DNA from: Candidatus Accumulibacter affinis
Lineage (GTDB): Bacteria > Pseudomonadota > Gammaproteobacteria > Burkholderiales > Rhodocyclaceae
NCBI GenBank assembly: GCA_016713625.1
Contig: JADJOT010000008.1
Location: 248,001 to 312,000 of the forward strand
Direction: 5' to 3'
Length of the DNA stretch: 64,000 bases
Shown in pieces: positions 17,360 through 27,711 of this stretch. The notes beneath the pieces were generated by a model. The model saw nothing but the letters and a program-made list of their open reading frames with translations. It had not been told where the DNA came from and ran no database searches. Within the stretch, counting starts at the first letter, position 1; every line of letters begins with the position of its first letter. Position numbers and translations under genes: made by a program.

Positions 17360-19867
17360 ATGAGCGAACATCAAACAAAACTCGCCGCCGGCGAGATTCA
17401 GTTTCACCAGTGGTGCGAGCCGCCGCTCGATGCGGGCGAATACCATGTCGAAGTCACCCAGACCGTGGATGAGCTGACCGACGACCCAACTTCCAGGGGA
17501 AGCTACCGCAGCAGGTTCAGCTTTTCCGTGGCTGGTCCTCGCTTTGCGCTGAATCCAGCGGAGGTGTACTCCGTGTATCCTCCCAAGGGGCAGATTGGCG
17601 ATTTTGCAAATTCCCTCCCGCACGTCGTTTTCACCCGGCGTACGCTGCCTTGGGAGCGGAGCCTTACCCCCCCGCGGAACAAAGGCGACACGCGGCCATG
17701 GATGGCGTTGCTGGTTGTCAGTGCGGCGGATTTTCCGGCAAAGGATTTTCCGGCGAGCAAGGCGCGCAAGCTTGGTGAATTGATCAAGCCGGCTGCGAAC
17801 GAAGCTTGGGTCGGCCCAGACGTTAAACTCGACCCCTATGAGTCAGCGGATGATCTGTGCAATACGATCGATCTGCCCTGGGAGGTCTTTCAGAGTGTCG
17901 CGCCGCGCCTCGATGACCTTGCTTTTCTCGCCCATGTCCGGGAGGTGAATACCGGGGCCAAGGAAACGCTTTCCTTCCTCGCCGATGGGTGGTTTTCCGT
18001 GGTTCTTGCCAACCGTTTTCCACTACCCGGCAATAGTCCGCTGCTGACGCTCGAGAACCGGGCCTACCTCGTCTCCCTGGAAGGGTTGCAGGATTATCTT
18101 CCAGGGTCAGCGAAGCCGGCGGCAAACAAGCCCGTGCGGCTGGCCGTACTTTCAAGCTGGAGTTTTCACTGCTGCGAGGCGTTCGCTTTCAAGGCGTCGA
18201 TGAACCAGCTGAAAGTCCAGTTGTTGCGTGTTCCCTGGCCGGCTGACGGCGCTGCGGGCAGCAAGCTGACGTCAGCGGAAAAACAGGTCCACGACGCCTG
18301 GGGTCGGGGTTACACGGCCTTGAATCACAGCACGCGGCTCGGCGAAAAGACGGTCTCCTGGTATCGCGGCCCGCTCGTGCCGCTGTATCTCTCCAAGGAA
18401 ACCAAATACCGTTTCCTGCCCGCGGCCGACGCGGCCCTGCGCTACAGCCCGCTGGACGGAATGATCGACGTCACCTACGCCGCCGCCTTCCAGCTTGGCC
18501 GCCTGCTGGCCCTGCAGGATCGGCACTTCGCCACCGCGCTCTATGCCAATCGCAACAGGGTAAGGCGGCAGATCAATGATCTGCTGGGCCGCAACCGGGT
18601 CAGCCAGTTTCTCGGCAAGACCGGCACCGCCGTGAGCGAGATCATGACTTCCCGCGTCAAGGCGATGCACGACGGTCAGACCCCGCCAAGCGGGAAGGCA
18701 AGCTGGGCAGACCTTCCACCCAGCAGCGACGCTTTCCAGCGGGGGGCTGCGGACCAGGAGACGAAGCACTCGGGGGAGTTGCAACTCACCACGGATTTCG
18801 ACCTGACGATCCCGCAGACGGTCTGTCAGTGGCTGGCCCGGCTGATGCTGCTCTACCGGGTTCCCTTCACCTATCTGCTTGCTGATGAACGGATGCTGCC
18901 GCCGGACAGCATGCGTTTTTTTTACCTCGATCCTGGCTGGCTCAAGTGCCTGCTGGAAGGAGCCTGCAGCGTCGGCAGGAGCGTCGCCCACGATGAGCTG
19001 GTGGATGAGTATTTGCGCGACAAATTCCTCGACTTGGCGATGGAGCAGGCGCTGGAGGTTCGGACGAAGCCGCAGCTGATCACTGCGAATTCGGCGACCA
19101 ATCCCAGCGTGGTGACGACCCTTGTTCCGCATGCGCTCAAGAGCAACGACCGGATTCTGATTTCTGGCGTGTCCGGGTCAAACGCGGAGATCAACGCTGA
19201 GCACCCGGTGACCTGCCTTGGCCCGACGACTTTCTCGGTGCCCGTCGATGCGCGTGGTGGCGCGGGCCAGGGCGGATCGTTTGTGCGGTCGCAGCCGTCA
19301 GACATCGCTGTGAAACAGCCAGCCGAAAGGCGCCCCAACTGGCCGCTCACCGGCTTCCTTCTCCGCTCACCGGCGGTGGAGGGCTGGCAGGGGCTGGAAA
19401 TGCGCGCGTGGCAAGACAGTGCTGCGACCATCCCCCTCGATCCGCTGCGCATCGACCGCCTGGCTCCCGACATCATGCTCTGCATCTTCAATGGAAAGCT
19501 TGCTCGCATCGAGGTCCGGCAGCCGCCCGAGGGCATGCATTTCGGCGCTTCCGTCGATGGCCAGGGCTTCCGGAAATTGCGTCTGCGGCGGCTCAATGAC
19601 CACCCTGGCCAGGACCGCGGTGTCGCGCCGGGACCAGGCGATCAGCTCACCGATGACTCCCAGCTGCCGGTTCCCCTGCGCAGCAATTCGTCGCGTGTCG
19701 TGGAGGTGGCGCAGCTGGCGAAGGCGCTGAAGGAGAAACTCGAGGCACTGAATGCAAGAGAGCTTACGCAGGAATTCACCTCCGCCGACTTCGCGGTGGA
19801 GATGGTAGAGAGCCCGGGCCGGGTCGTTTTTGACGTAGCAAACCCCCACGACGCGGACGCGCGATGA
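17360..19867 (+). CDS. Large unknown protein with an embedded E1-FCCH/Ig-like beta module
   Basis: An 835-aa protein whose ATG directly abuts the previous stop codon (TAG-ATG), indicating translational coupling. The N-terminus is beta-rich (YRSRFSFSVAGPRFALNPAEVYSVYPPKG), and HVVFTRRTLPWERSL follows. An insertion at about 571-640 (TNPSVVTTLVPHALKSNDRI, ISGVSGSNAEIN, TFSVPVDARGG) closely resembles small repeat modules of phage and bacterial surface proteins annotated as ubiquitin-activating E1 FCCH-like domains. No signal peptide or transmembrane helix. No family could be named for the rest. It overlaps the next gene by 4 nt (ATGA). Confidence 0.65.
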   Translation: MSEHQTKLAAGEIQFHQWCEPPLDAGEYHVEVTQTVDELTDDPTSRGSYRSRFSFSVAGPRFALNPAEVYSVYPPKGQIGDFANSLPHVVFTRRTLPWERSLTPPRNKGDTRPWMALLVVSAADFPAKDFPASKARKLGELIKPAANEAWVGPDVKLDPYESADDLCNTIDLPWEVFQSVAPRLDDLAFLAHVREVNTGAKETLSFLADGWFSVVLANRFPLPGNSPLLTLENRAYLVSLEGLQDYLPGSAKPAANKPVRLAVLSSWSFHCCEAFAFKASMNQLKVQLLRVPWPADGAAGSKLTSAEKQVHDAWGRGYTALNHSTRLGEKTVSWYRGPLVPLYLSKETKYRFLPAADAALRYSPLDGMIDVTYAAAFQLGRLLALQDRHFATALYANRNRVRRQINDLLGRNRVSQFLGKTGTAVSEIMTSRVKAMHDGQTPPSGKASWADLPPSSDAFQRGAADQETKHSGELQLTTDFDLTIPQTVCQWLARLMLLYRVPFTYLLADERMLPPDSMRFFYLDPGWLKCLLEGACSVGRSVAHDELVDEYLRDKFLDLAMEQALEVRTKPQLITANSATNPSVVTTLVPHALKSNDRILISGVSGSNAEINAEHPVTCLGPTTFSVPVDARGGAGQGGSFVRSQPSDIAVKQPAERRPNWPLTGFLLRSPAVEGWQGLEMRAWQDSAATIPLDPLRIDRLAPDIMLCIFNGKLARIEVRQPPEGMHFGASVDGQGFRKLRLRRLNDHPGQDRGVAPGPGDQLTDDSQLPVPLRSNSSRVVEVAQLAKALKEKLEALNARELTQEFTSADFAVEMVESPGRVVFDVANPHDADAR

Positions 19868-22800
19868 GCAGCGGAAGCGAAGCCCCCAGATTACTGGTGC
19901 CCATCCACATCGATGGACTGCTGGTAGGAGAGTCGCTCCCATCAGGGGAAATGTTCCAATGGACCAATCTGGCCGCGAATTTTGCGAAGTTGCATGCCAA
20001 CTACTGCTTCGGGGCGGAACTTGGCGGTGACAGCGACAGTGATGGCAATCCTTTCAACCAGGCGGCTGGCCTGCAGCCGGGGATTCATCTTCATTTTCGG
20101 CTGCCACGTTGCTTGACTCATGGCAGTCAGTCAGGAGCTGAAAAAATTTCCTTTCCCCCGATTCCGAATCGTTGGCTGGTGCAGCGCTGCGGCGGCAGCG
20201 GCGCAGCGAACGGCAAGCTGTCCTGCAAGGCCTGGCTAATCAAGAGCGATGGTCAGCCAGCCGACCCTGCAAACGGAATTACCTGGCCGACATTTCACAA
20301 GGACAAAGCGGCAGAATTCCAGGAGATTGGCACCTGCGCCGAAGTGACGGGACCCCTCGCAGAACAGGACGAAGCAGCGTTGGTTACGATCACGGCGATC
20401 GGTCCCGGGGATCCGGCCTTCAGCGCGTATTACCCCGCGTGTCGCGGTGTGCTTGGTTTTCATGACCCAGTGGCGGGAATCCCCGCAGACACCCGCCTGT
20501 CCTACCTCGTCACCGGCTGGTATTCCGACCCGCAGGATGATCCGCTGGCCAGGTTGGTTGCCGAGTTTCGCGCGAACCCTTCCATTCCACACGGGGAGCT
20601 CACTCAGGAGCAGCAGGACAAGTATTTCAGTGAGCTTCAGACATGGTTGACCGAGCGGGCCTGGAGCATTACGACGAGTAATCCGCACCCTTCGCCAGCG
20701 CGCCTTCTCTGCCACGGGTTGGCGAGAGGAATCACCTGGCAGGGGCCGAAGCACAACTACATGCAGTCCCCGGGGGGCGCTGATGTGAGTCAGCCCGTTG
20801 TTTTCCCGCCCAATCCGGACCACCACAACAAGGCCTACAAGCTTGCGGTCGGCAATACCGCAGCGGAAGCGGTGGCGGCCCTGCTCGTGCCGGGAGCGGT
20901 TGATCAGGATTTGCTCACGGCCCTGCAGGGCGACCTGCTGTCTCAGTCCGTTACTACCGCGGAGCTGCAGTATGAGTTGCATGAACGCCGCTTCAATGGC
21001 GTTCGCGGCGGCAGCATCTTTCTCATTCGCCCGGAACCCGATCTACCTGACACCAACGGAGTCGCCGAGCCGCCAAAGGCGGGTGGCGCGAACTCGATTC
21101 CGGCAGGCCTCCGGAAGTTGCTGAGTGACCTGAATGCCAGGCAACAACGCTGCGATGACCTCTCTCGCCGCGTCGAGGACTTGCGCTGGCAGGTTCATGC
21201 GCTCTGGTATCTGCTGACCAACGAGCGCAAAGTCCACGGCGACACCGATCGGTCAGGCGAGCTGGACAGACAGCTCAAGCTCGCCAAAGACGTCCTCACT
21301 ACCGAGCAAACCGCCTGGGATCTCGCCAGAAAAGCGCGGGACGACAGCGAGGGAAGCCTCCATAACGAGTTGGGCAAGCAATTCAAGACTCAGCCCGATG
21401 GAACCCCGAGGTCAAGCAAGCCGGAGTTGAAATACCGTTTGGCGTCCTTGCCCGCGCCGCCCTTCCAGAGGCCAGGCGAGCCGGCGATTGCGCTGCAGGG
21501 GCCCGCCATGGCCCGGCTCAAAACCTGGTTGCCGACCGATCCGCTGGAGTGCCGCATCTCCGGTCAGGAGGTCACGGGGATCGTGCTGGCAATCCCTTCG
21601 GGCCCAGTCGCTACGGTCACCGGTGAGCAGTTGCTTGCTGACCTGTTTGCACAGCCGCTGCCTGTCCCGGGTGGAATCCACCGTTCCCTGTTTCTTGAGG
21701 CGCTCTTGCTCGATGAGGGAAACGCTGCCACGATTGCCGGACTGGCGTCCAGGCAGTACGAGAAAGAACTGGGCGATACCGTCAAAGCCTTGCAGAATCC
21801 AAACAGTACAGCGGCACGGAAGAAGCCTGCCACGGCTCCCAATGCGCTGATCGGTCGCCTGCCCGACCAGAGTCTTCCGATCAAATGGGCTGGCAACCCG
21901 TGGATTCCTCTCTTTCTCGTATGGGACGTTTCGTGGCAGACTGCTTACGCGTCACCCGCCGCGAGCGACGACGCCCTGTCGCCGGACTTGCTGAGCAGCC
22001 TTTGGAACCTCGGCGACAACGCGGGGGGCGATCTGATGCCGAAACGCACAGGAGGATATCCCCCGGCTGGTTCGGTGAAGGCAAGCTATCAAGGCTATGC
22101 AATCCTCACCCCGAGCACGGCAGACAAGCTGGCAGAACGCCTGGAGAGCTTGAACAAGTCTCACCCCCTGGTCGATATCCTGAAGAACCAAAGGGTGTTG
22201 GCGCAAAGCCTCGACGGGTTCAACGACGCATTGCTCGTGCAGCAACCGGGCATTCAACTGCCGCCGTTCGACTATGACAAATGGTATGCCAGTGAGGGTC
22301 AGTCGTATGAGATTGCGCCCATCGATGCCGTGATCAATGACGGCTTCGATGAGCGGCGCGACACCTTCCGCACCGCGCCGCGCGTCGCTGGCGAACCGTT
22401 CCTCCCGATCCGTGCCGGGCGTCTGGAGATCACGCGCCTTTCCATCGTCGACGCTTTCGGCCAGACGCTGAAACTGCCGATCGATCAGATCAATGAATCG
22501 GCGTCGGGCGAATGGCCGGCCCGGATGCTCCGCCGCGCGAGCTCGTGCGTGCTCGGCTCGACTGCGGCTGACGCGAAGTGCATCGAGCTGCGTCCCCGCT
22601 TCGCCCAGCCCATGCGCTTGCGCTTTGACTGGGAAAACGCTTCCGGCCATCCGGAGGAGAATGGCGGACCGGTCTGTGGCTGGGTCCTCCCCAACCATCT
22701 GGAAAAAAGCCTGACGATCTATTCCGCGTCCGGCAAACCTCTGGGCGCGCTGCAAAAGAAGCTTGGCCTGGCGTCCGGCAGCTCGGCACCCGCGTTCTAC

Positions 22801-23955
22801 TGGCTGGGCGTCCCTGGAGTCGCGCCGGCGTCCATCGAGAACCCGCACCTGCGTTATTTCTGCGACTGGGCCCTGGGCCTCATCCCGGACGACGGCGCCA
22901 CCTTTTCCGCCTGCATCGACGATGTGATGGCTTCTACGGACGAGCGCGTTCCGGAAACAGACCCCGGTGTCGCCGTCCTTGTCGGACATCCGCTGGTGCT
23001 GGTGCGGGCGAGTCTTCAGTTCGAAACGGCCGGCCTGCCCGCGCATCGCCCCGAACTACGTTCCGTCGATGCTGGCGCAGCAGCCGTTGACGTTCTCCTT
23101 GACACGGCCGGTTTCAGGCAGGTCAAGTGGCCGCTGCGTCTCGGCGATCTCCACGCTGGCGATGACGGGCTGGTCGGCGTCTTCCGCTGCGCCGCTGCGG
23201 AATCGGGCGAGGGGGTCAGCACCAGCGGTGCCTTCTACCCCGCCTGGGGGGAGGACAAGCGCGACGTGCTCAGGAACACGGCCCGGGTTTTTGCCGTTCA
23301 GGACTTCACCATCGATTGCCTGCAGCCGCTGCAGGTGACGATGTTGATGGATCCGCAGGCACGTGTCCACGCCACCACCGGGGCCTTGCCGAGAGCCTGT
23401 GTCGAACTGCCGCCCGAGGAAGCGACTGGCGCGAGGCGCGTGCGCGAGGTCTTCTTTCAAACCGCGCCAGTCCTGGGGCTCTCATCCACGCCGGAGATGC
23501 CCAGGCCATCGGACGATTATGGCGAATGGTCGTGGGCCTATCGCCCGGAGGTCACCCAGTGGAAACTCGACCCCGCGATCGTGGAAGCCACCGACCGTGC
23601 CACTTTCTCCGATATCTGGCCGGCCATCGCCGAAGGTTGGCTGAAACTCGTCATCGCCCCGGTCAAGGTCCTGAGTTTCTGGGTGCGCGAAGGCACCGAG
23701 GCAGTCGCCAGAGGGACACGCATTCATCTGGCCTGGTCGCTGCAGGGGGCAGAGTCGTTGCAGTTGGAGGAGATACAAGAGGACGGGAGCAGCATCCTGA
23801 TCGCCAAATGGGATGCGCCGCCTTTACCACGCGAATACGGCGTGAGTGTGCAGGCCGAAACCACCTATCGCCTCACTGCCTACGCCGAGGACGTGCCAGC
23901 GAGCGCAAAACTGCTCACCATCACAATTGGCGCCGCATCAACCGCCGGATCCTAG
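19864..23955 (+). CDS. Very large unknown protein with a central coiled coil
   Basis: A 1363-aa protein, the largest in the window, coupled to its predecessor by an ATGA overlap. The N-terminus LLVPIHIDGLLVGESLPSGE leads into a long mixed region (about 30-410). Residues about 415-500 are a charged heptad-like coiled coil (LNARQQRCDDLSRRVEDLRW; LDRQLKLAKDVLTTEQTAWD). A second large region follows, and a beta-rich C-terminus (ARGTRIHLAWSLQGAESLQL, VQAETTYRLTAYAED) looks like an Ig/FnIII-type domain. No signal peptide or membrane helix. Not recognised. Its size and coiled coil suggest a structural or scaffold role within the cluster. Confidence 0.65.
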   Translation: MSSGSEAPRLLVPIHIDGLLVGESLPSGEMFQWTNLAANFAKLHANYCFGAELGGDSDSDGNPFNQAAGLQPGIHLHFRLPRCLTHGSQSGAEKISFPPIPNRWLVQRCGGSGAANGKLSCKAWLIKSDGQPADPANGITWPTFHKDKAAEFQEIGTCAEVTGPLAEQDEAALVTITAIGPGDPAFSAYYPACRGVLGFHDPVAGIPADTRLSYLVTGWYSDPQDDPLARLVAEFRANPSIPHGELTQEQQDKYFSELQTWLTERAWSITTSNPHPSPARLLCHGLARGITWQGPKHNYMQSPGGADVSQPVVFPPNPDHHNKAYKLAVGNTAAEAVAALLVPGAVDQDLLTALQGDLLSQSVTTAELQYELHERRFNGVRGGSIFLIRPEPDLPDTNGVAEPPKAGGANSIPAGLRKLLSDLNARQQRCDDLSRRVEDLRWQVHALWYLLTNERKVHGDTDRSGELDRQLKLAKDVLTTEQTAWDLARKARDDSEGSLHNELGKQFKTQPDGTPRSSKPELKYRLASLPAPPFQRPGEPAIALQGPAMARLKTWLPTDPLECRISGQEVTGIVLAIPSGPVATVTGEQLLADLFAQPLPVPGGIHRSLFLEALLLDEGNAATIAGLASRQYEKELGDTVKALQNPNSTAARKKPATAPNALIGRLPDQSLPIKWAGNPWIPLFLVWDVSWQTAYASPAASDDALSPDLLSSLWNLGDNAGGDLMPKRTGGYPPAGSVKASYQGYAILTPSTADKLAERLESLNKSHPLVDILKNQRVLAQSLDGFNDALLVQQPGIQLPPFDYDKWYASEGQSYEIAPIDAVINDGFDERRDTFRTAPRVAGEPFLPIRAGRLEITRLSIVDAFGQTLKLPIDQINESASGEWPARMLRRASSCVLGSTAADAKCIELRPRFAQPMRLRFDWENASGHPEENGGPVCGWVLPNHLEKSLTIYSASGKPLGALQKKLGLASGSSAPAFYWLGVPGVAPASIENPHLRYFCDWALGLIPDDGATFSACIDDVMASTDERVPETDPGVAVLVGHPLVLVRASLQFETAGLPAHRPELRSVDAGAAAVDVLLDTAGFRQVKWPLRLGDLHAGDDGLVGVFRCAAAESGEGVSTSGAFYPAWGEDKRDVLRNTARVFAVQDFTIDCLQPLQVTMLMDPQARVHATTGALPRACVELPPEEATGARRVREVFFQTAPVLGLSSTPEMPRPSDDYGEWSWAYRPEVTQWKLDPAIVEATDRATFSDIWPAIAEGWLKLVIAPVKVLSFWVREGTEAVARGTRIHLAWSLQGAESLQLEEIQEDGSSILIAKWDAPPLPREYGVSVQAETTYRLTAYAEDVPASAKLLTITIGAASTAGS

Positions 23956-23972
23956 ATTCGCAAGGACTTCAC

Positions 23973-25709
23973 ATGGACTTCACCATTGCACCAACCGCTG
24001 ACACGGCGGTCAAAATTGGCGGATCCCATGCCGCCACCAACCAGGTCAGGATTGAGGTAAGGGCCAGCCCGCAACTTCCGGCAGAAACCAAGGTCAGGGT
24101 GACCGTCACAGTCGGCTGCGGTGCAAAGGAAGCTGACCTGTTGGCTTCGCGAGACGACTTCGTGAAAATCACTGGGCAATCGGCTGGAAAAGCGGCGAAC
24201 ATTGTTGCGGTGGCAAACCTGCCAAGCGGCAAGAAAGCGTGGAATACCGGGGTTTTCCCGGCCGCCCTGCCGGTATTGATCGCCCTGAAAGACTTCGTTT
24301 CCAACACGCCGCCGGGCGGCGCAGAAATCGAAGTCCTCGTTGAGACCTCTACCGGCAGGCAACAGTGGTCAACAGGCGAGAAGTCTTCAATAACGGTAAG
24401 GAAAGCGCTGGAGCCTCGGAATAAACCAGACATTCGTTATTTCACGGTCAATCCCAACTACATTCTGCATGCCGGCCAGACGGAAGTCACGGTGAGCTTT
24501 TGCGCAACCGGCTACGAAACACTGACCCTGTTTCGGAATAATGAAGAGGTGACGAATTGCACTGAACGGAACAGCGGGGTGTTTTTCGACAAGCCATCGA
24601 TCACTTCCGTTTACCGCCTTGAGGGTAAATACAAGGAACCAGATCATACAGAAGTTCGGGATGCTCTCGACCGAGCGGTCCAGGTCATTTCCTCGGGCTG
24701 GAACCGGATCGCGCTTCCCCAGGGATCGCCGGTCCGGCTCTATGTGGCGAACGACTTCAGCGGCAGCGGCTGGGATCGCTTGTATGGCATTTTCAAGAAC
24801 ACGCGTGGCAGCTACGCCCTCTATTCCTCGGCCACGGGCGTCGACGCCTGGCGTCTTGAGCCAGGTGACGTTCCTCAACATATGGCGACGAGCCCGGGCG
24901 CTTACTGCAAGAACAAGCTGTGGCTGATCGGCGGCAGCTCGGTCGACCCGGATAATCCGCGTAATGAGGTCTGGTGTTATGAAGCGGACCAGTCCTGGAA
25001 AAGGAAGGAAGATTTTCCTTCTACAATGCCGGCGCGCATGGGCCACGCCTGTGTAGTCTTCCAGGACACCTTATGGATCATCGGAGGTTACAATAATGGC
25101 ACTGCCTATCGCGATGTTTGGCAGGGCCGGGAAGGATCCGATGGGCGACTCGAGTGGTCTCCTTTGCAAGAGCAATGCGCATGGGCCGGCCGCCTCAATC
25201 CTGCCGCCGCTACGTGGACGCAGCGCAAGGGTTCGCCCGAGGTGTGGATATACGGGGGCAGCAAAGACCCCCAATCGTCTGATCCACTGCGCGACTTCTG
25301 GTCAACGCGCGATGGAAGAACCTGGCAGAAGATGGATGAAAATCAGCATCCGCCGGTTCCGATCATGCCCGATCCCGGGGCGCCACTTGCCTCGGCACTG
25401 GTCGCCTTTCGGCAGGCCGAAGCATCTGAAACGGCCCAGTCGGATCGGCTTCTCCTGATGGGCTCATTCAAGGAGTTGGCCATTAAAGGAAACGACAAAG
25501 ATCAAGGTAACCGGATTTTCTCTTTCCTGTTCGAGTGGCATCCAGGCACCGGCTTATGGGAAGGTCGCCCGGTCTTTGACGGCTGGCAGCAGTTCCAGGG
25601 CCAGAATTTTTATATGCAGGCTGTTGTCTTTAACCGTTTTCTGTTCTGTTGGTCGCTGCGAAACCGCCCGGAATCCATAGGCAAGTTGAACATCCTGGTA
25701 TCTAACTGA
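23973..25709 (+). CDS. Kelch-like beta-propeller protein with N-terminal beta domains
   Basis: The product is 578 aa from ATG 23973 with AAGGACTTCAC just upstream; the frame is open further upstream but there it only shadows the previous gene. The N-terminal 160 residues form a beta domain (VRIEVRASPQLPAETKVRVT), and a second Ig-like domain follows (YFTVNPNYILHAGQTEVTVSF). The C-terminal half carries kelch-type blades: KLWLIGGSSVDPDNPRNEVW, TLWIIGGYNNGTAYRDVW, PEVWIYGGSKDPQSSDPLRD, RLLLMGSFKEL. Kelch propellers are protein-interaction platforms. No signal peptide, unlike the two genes that follow. Confidence 0.7.
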   Translation: MDFTIAPTADTAVKIGGSHAATNQVRIEVRASPQLPAETKVRVTVTVGCGAKEADLLASRDDFVKITGQSAGKAANIVAVANLPSGKKAWNTGVFPAALPVLIALKDFVSNTPPGGAEIEVLVETSTGRQQWSTGEKSSITVRKALEPRNKPDIRYFTVNPNYILHAGQTEVTVSFCATGYETLTLFRNNEEVTNCTERNSGVFFDKPSITSVYRLEGKYKEPDHTEVRDALDRAVQVISSGWNRIALPQGSPVRLYVANDFSGSGWDRLYGIFKNTRGSYALYSSATGVDAWRLEPGDVPQHMATSPGAYCKNKLWLIGGSSVDPDNPRNEVWCYEADQSWKRKEDFPSTMPARMGHACVVFQDTLWIIGGYNNGTAYRDVWQGREGSDGRLEWSPLQEQCAWAGRLNPAAATWTQRKGSPEVWIYGGSKDPQSSDPLRDFWSTRDGRTWQKMDENQHPPVPIMPDPGAPLASALVAFRQAEASETAQSDRLLLMGSFKELAIKGNDKDQGNRIFSFLFEWHPGTGLWEGRPVFDGWQQFQGQNFYMQAVVFNRFLFCWSLRNRPESIGKLNILVSN

Positions 25710-25728
25710 CCATGCAGGGAGAACCTCT

Positions 25729-27711
25729 ATGAAAAAAACTTTCCGGTGGTCAGCAGGCCGCAGATTCCGGTTCAACATTGGCAAAATTTTGTCAATGTGG
25801 TTTCTGGCGCTTTTGGCATTTACAATTCCGGCGACTTTGGTCGCTGACGAGCCAAGAAGCGTCCTTACGCTCATTCCAACTGAGGTTCTTCCAGCGAAGG
25901 CAGAAACCGCCGAAATTGCCGGAGGCCGATATGGCGACAAAACGATTCTCCTTCGTTTCCGAGCGAGCGCGCTTCCAGCGGAAGCCAGGGTTACCGCCGC
26001 TCGCCTCAGCCTTGTTTCGAGTGGGGGCACGAGTGCGGATCAGACCGTCAACGTAGACAAGTACCCCTATGATGCCACTCCACCGCAGTGTACCGGGATT
26101 CGTTTGGGCGCTGCGACGTTCAACGCTGGCGCAAACGAGCGCGTAGACTGGACTACAAGAAATCAAAACTTCCTGGACAGGATTAAAAACGAAGGGAGCA
26201 GGTTTTCGCTTCTGCTGTGTACACCATCCAGTGCCAGTAGCACTTGGTATCTGACAGACCCAGTCAACAGCAGTCATCGGCCGCGTCTGATCCTCGAATA
26301 TACCGTGGCTGATCAGCCAGCGCTGACCCAGTCAAACGGCCTGCCAGCTGTGCAAAGCGCACGGTCATTTCTGCCCATGGCAAGAATTGGCGGTAAGGAT
26401 AGCGGTGCGTTTTCCTATGTGACCAGACCGTTCTCCAACGCCTGGTCCCATACGCCCGTGTTCCACAATGATCTGGTTTATCTCATGACCGACAATAACG
26501 GAAAAAAGGCGCTGGACGCGCTGAATTCGCTTGGCGGTCAGCCTGTGCGGACGATCGAGGTAGCTGGCAGCCCGGGCCAGCATCTGTTGGTGTCGCCGTC
26601 CGGCCGCCTCTACATCGTTGGCAATGGCAGAATCATCACCTACCAACTCGGCTCGGGCAACCCGCCGCAGGCTCCGGCGGCCGCCCTAGGCCGTGAACTC
26701 GATAATCTGAACCCTGCCAATGCGCCCTCGCTCGGTGCCGATGGGAGCCTTTATTTTGTCAACGGCCAGGAGGTTTACGGCTTCAATCCGGATCTGCAGG
26801 AACTGTGGAAGGTGACCCTGGCTGACCCGACAAGCAGCCGTGTGACGGTCGGCCCCAGCGGTCGATTCGTTTACCTTGTGGCGAAGAAGGAAGGACTGGT
26901 GGTCATCAACGCGCAGACCGGCGAATCTTTCACAAGCCCTCTCCCCAACCAGGATGCGCTTGCCAGGGCCGATTTTCCTTCTCTCCACACCCCGGTGGTG
27001 ATCCTGCACCCCGATGGATCCGAGAAAGTTTACGTCGCCGCCAACTCCGTAAACAACGGCGTGCTCGCGTGCTTCAACAATCGTTCGGGAACGATCGCCG
27101 CGGCGGAGAATTGGCCGCTCCTGGAGGGCCTGTGGAGCCAACCGCTGCTTGATCAGCTATCGCCTGGCAGTGTGCAACAACCTGCCTCCGGGAAGCAGAT
27201 CTACGCGGTGCGAGTCGCTGATCGGCAGGGCACACTGACTGGTGTTGACTGGTTGACGGGGTCAACAATGGTCATGGCATCGACCTTTGCGGTTGGCGAT
27301 TCACCGTATCTGCTCAACGGTGGCAATCTGGCGTCGGATCAGGCCGGCACTCGCTTGGTGTGGAACGGGGCGGGCGAGGTTGATCTGTTCGCTTTCGGCA
27401 GTGCCTTTTCCGGCCGTCTGCACTCGTCGGCTGGCGGCATTCCAATGCCGGCCCAATTGCTCTTTGGCGGCGATGGCACCCTGTATGCCAACACCGTCGG
27501 AGGGGATCGAGTTCTCCGCGCCATCGTGCCGCAATACACCTTGAGCGCAGGCTCCGACGCGAACATCTACAGTCCCACGCACCTGTGGGTCGATGGACTG
27601 GCCGGTCAGACGACGGAGTTGAAAGCGGCGGGGAACGTGCTGCTCGGACCGGGATTCACAGTCAGGCAAGGCGCCACCCTGAGAATTGCGAACGGGATGC
27701 CGACCCCATGA
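25729..27711 (+). CDS. Exported beta-propeller protein with DNRLRE-like and coathanger-like domains
   Basis: A 660-aa protein with an N-terminal signal segment (IGKILSMWFLALLAFTIPATLVA) after a basic N-region. Residues about 45-190 resemble a DNRLRE/TGF-beta-propeptide-like extracellular domain (TILLRFRASALPAEARVTAA; RPRLILEYTV). The middle holds PQQ/TolB-like propeller blades (GRLYIVGNGRIITYQL, DGSLYFVNGQEVYGFNPDLQ, RFVYLVAKKEGLVVINAQTG). The end (TTELKAAGNVLLGPGFTVRQ, GATLRIANG) matches the small coathanger-stack repeat common at the ends of surface proteins. The start has AGGGAGAACCTCT upstream. It lies 19 nt after the kelch gene. Confidence 0.7.
   Translation: MKKTFRWSAGRRFRFNIGKILSMWFLALLAFTIPATLVADEPRSVLTLIPTEVLPAKAETAEIAGGRYGDKTILLRFRASALPAEARVTAARLSLVSSGGTSADQTVNVDKYPYDATPPQCTGIRLGAATFNAGANERVDWTTRNQNFLDRIKNEGSRFSLLLCTPSSASSTWYLTDPVNSSHRPRLILEYTVADQPALTQSNGLPAVQSARSFLPMARIGGKDSGAFSYVTRPFSNAWSHTPVFHNDLVYLMTDNNGKKALDALNSLGGQPVRTIEVAGSPGQHLLVSPSGRLYIVGNGRIITYQLGSGNPPQAPAAALGRELDNLNPANAPSLGADGSLYFVNGQEVYGFNPDLQELWKVTLADPTSSRVTVGPSGRFVYLVAKKEGLVVINAQTGESFTSPLPNQDALARADFPSLHTPVVILHPDGSEKVYVAANSVNNGVLACFNNRSGTIAAAENWPLLEGLWSQPLLDQLSPGSVQQPASGKQIYAVRVADRQGTLTGVDWLTGSTMVMASTFAVGDSPYLLNGGNLASDQAGTRLVWNGAGEVDLFAFGSAFSGRLHSSAGGIPMPAQLLFGGDGTLYANTVGGDRVLRAIVPQYTLSAGSDANIYSPTHLWVDGLAGQTTELKAAGNVLLGPGFTVRQGATLRIANGMPTP

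Noticed and set aside
23316..23972. N-terminal extension of the kelch gene back to 23316
   Set aside because: The extension overlaps the end of the 1363-aa gene in another frame; the ATG at 23973 has a ribosome site and starts a plausible domain.
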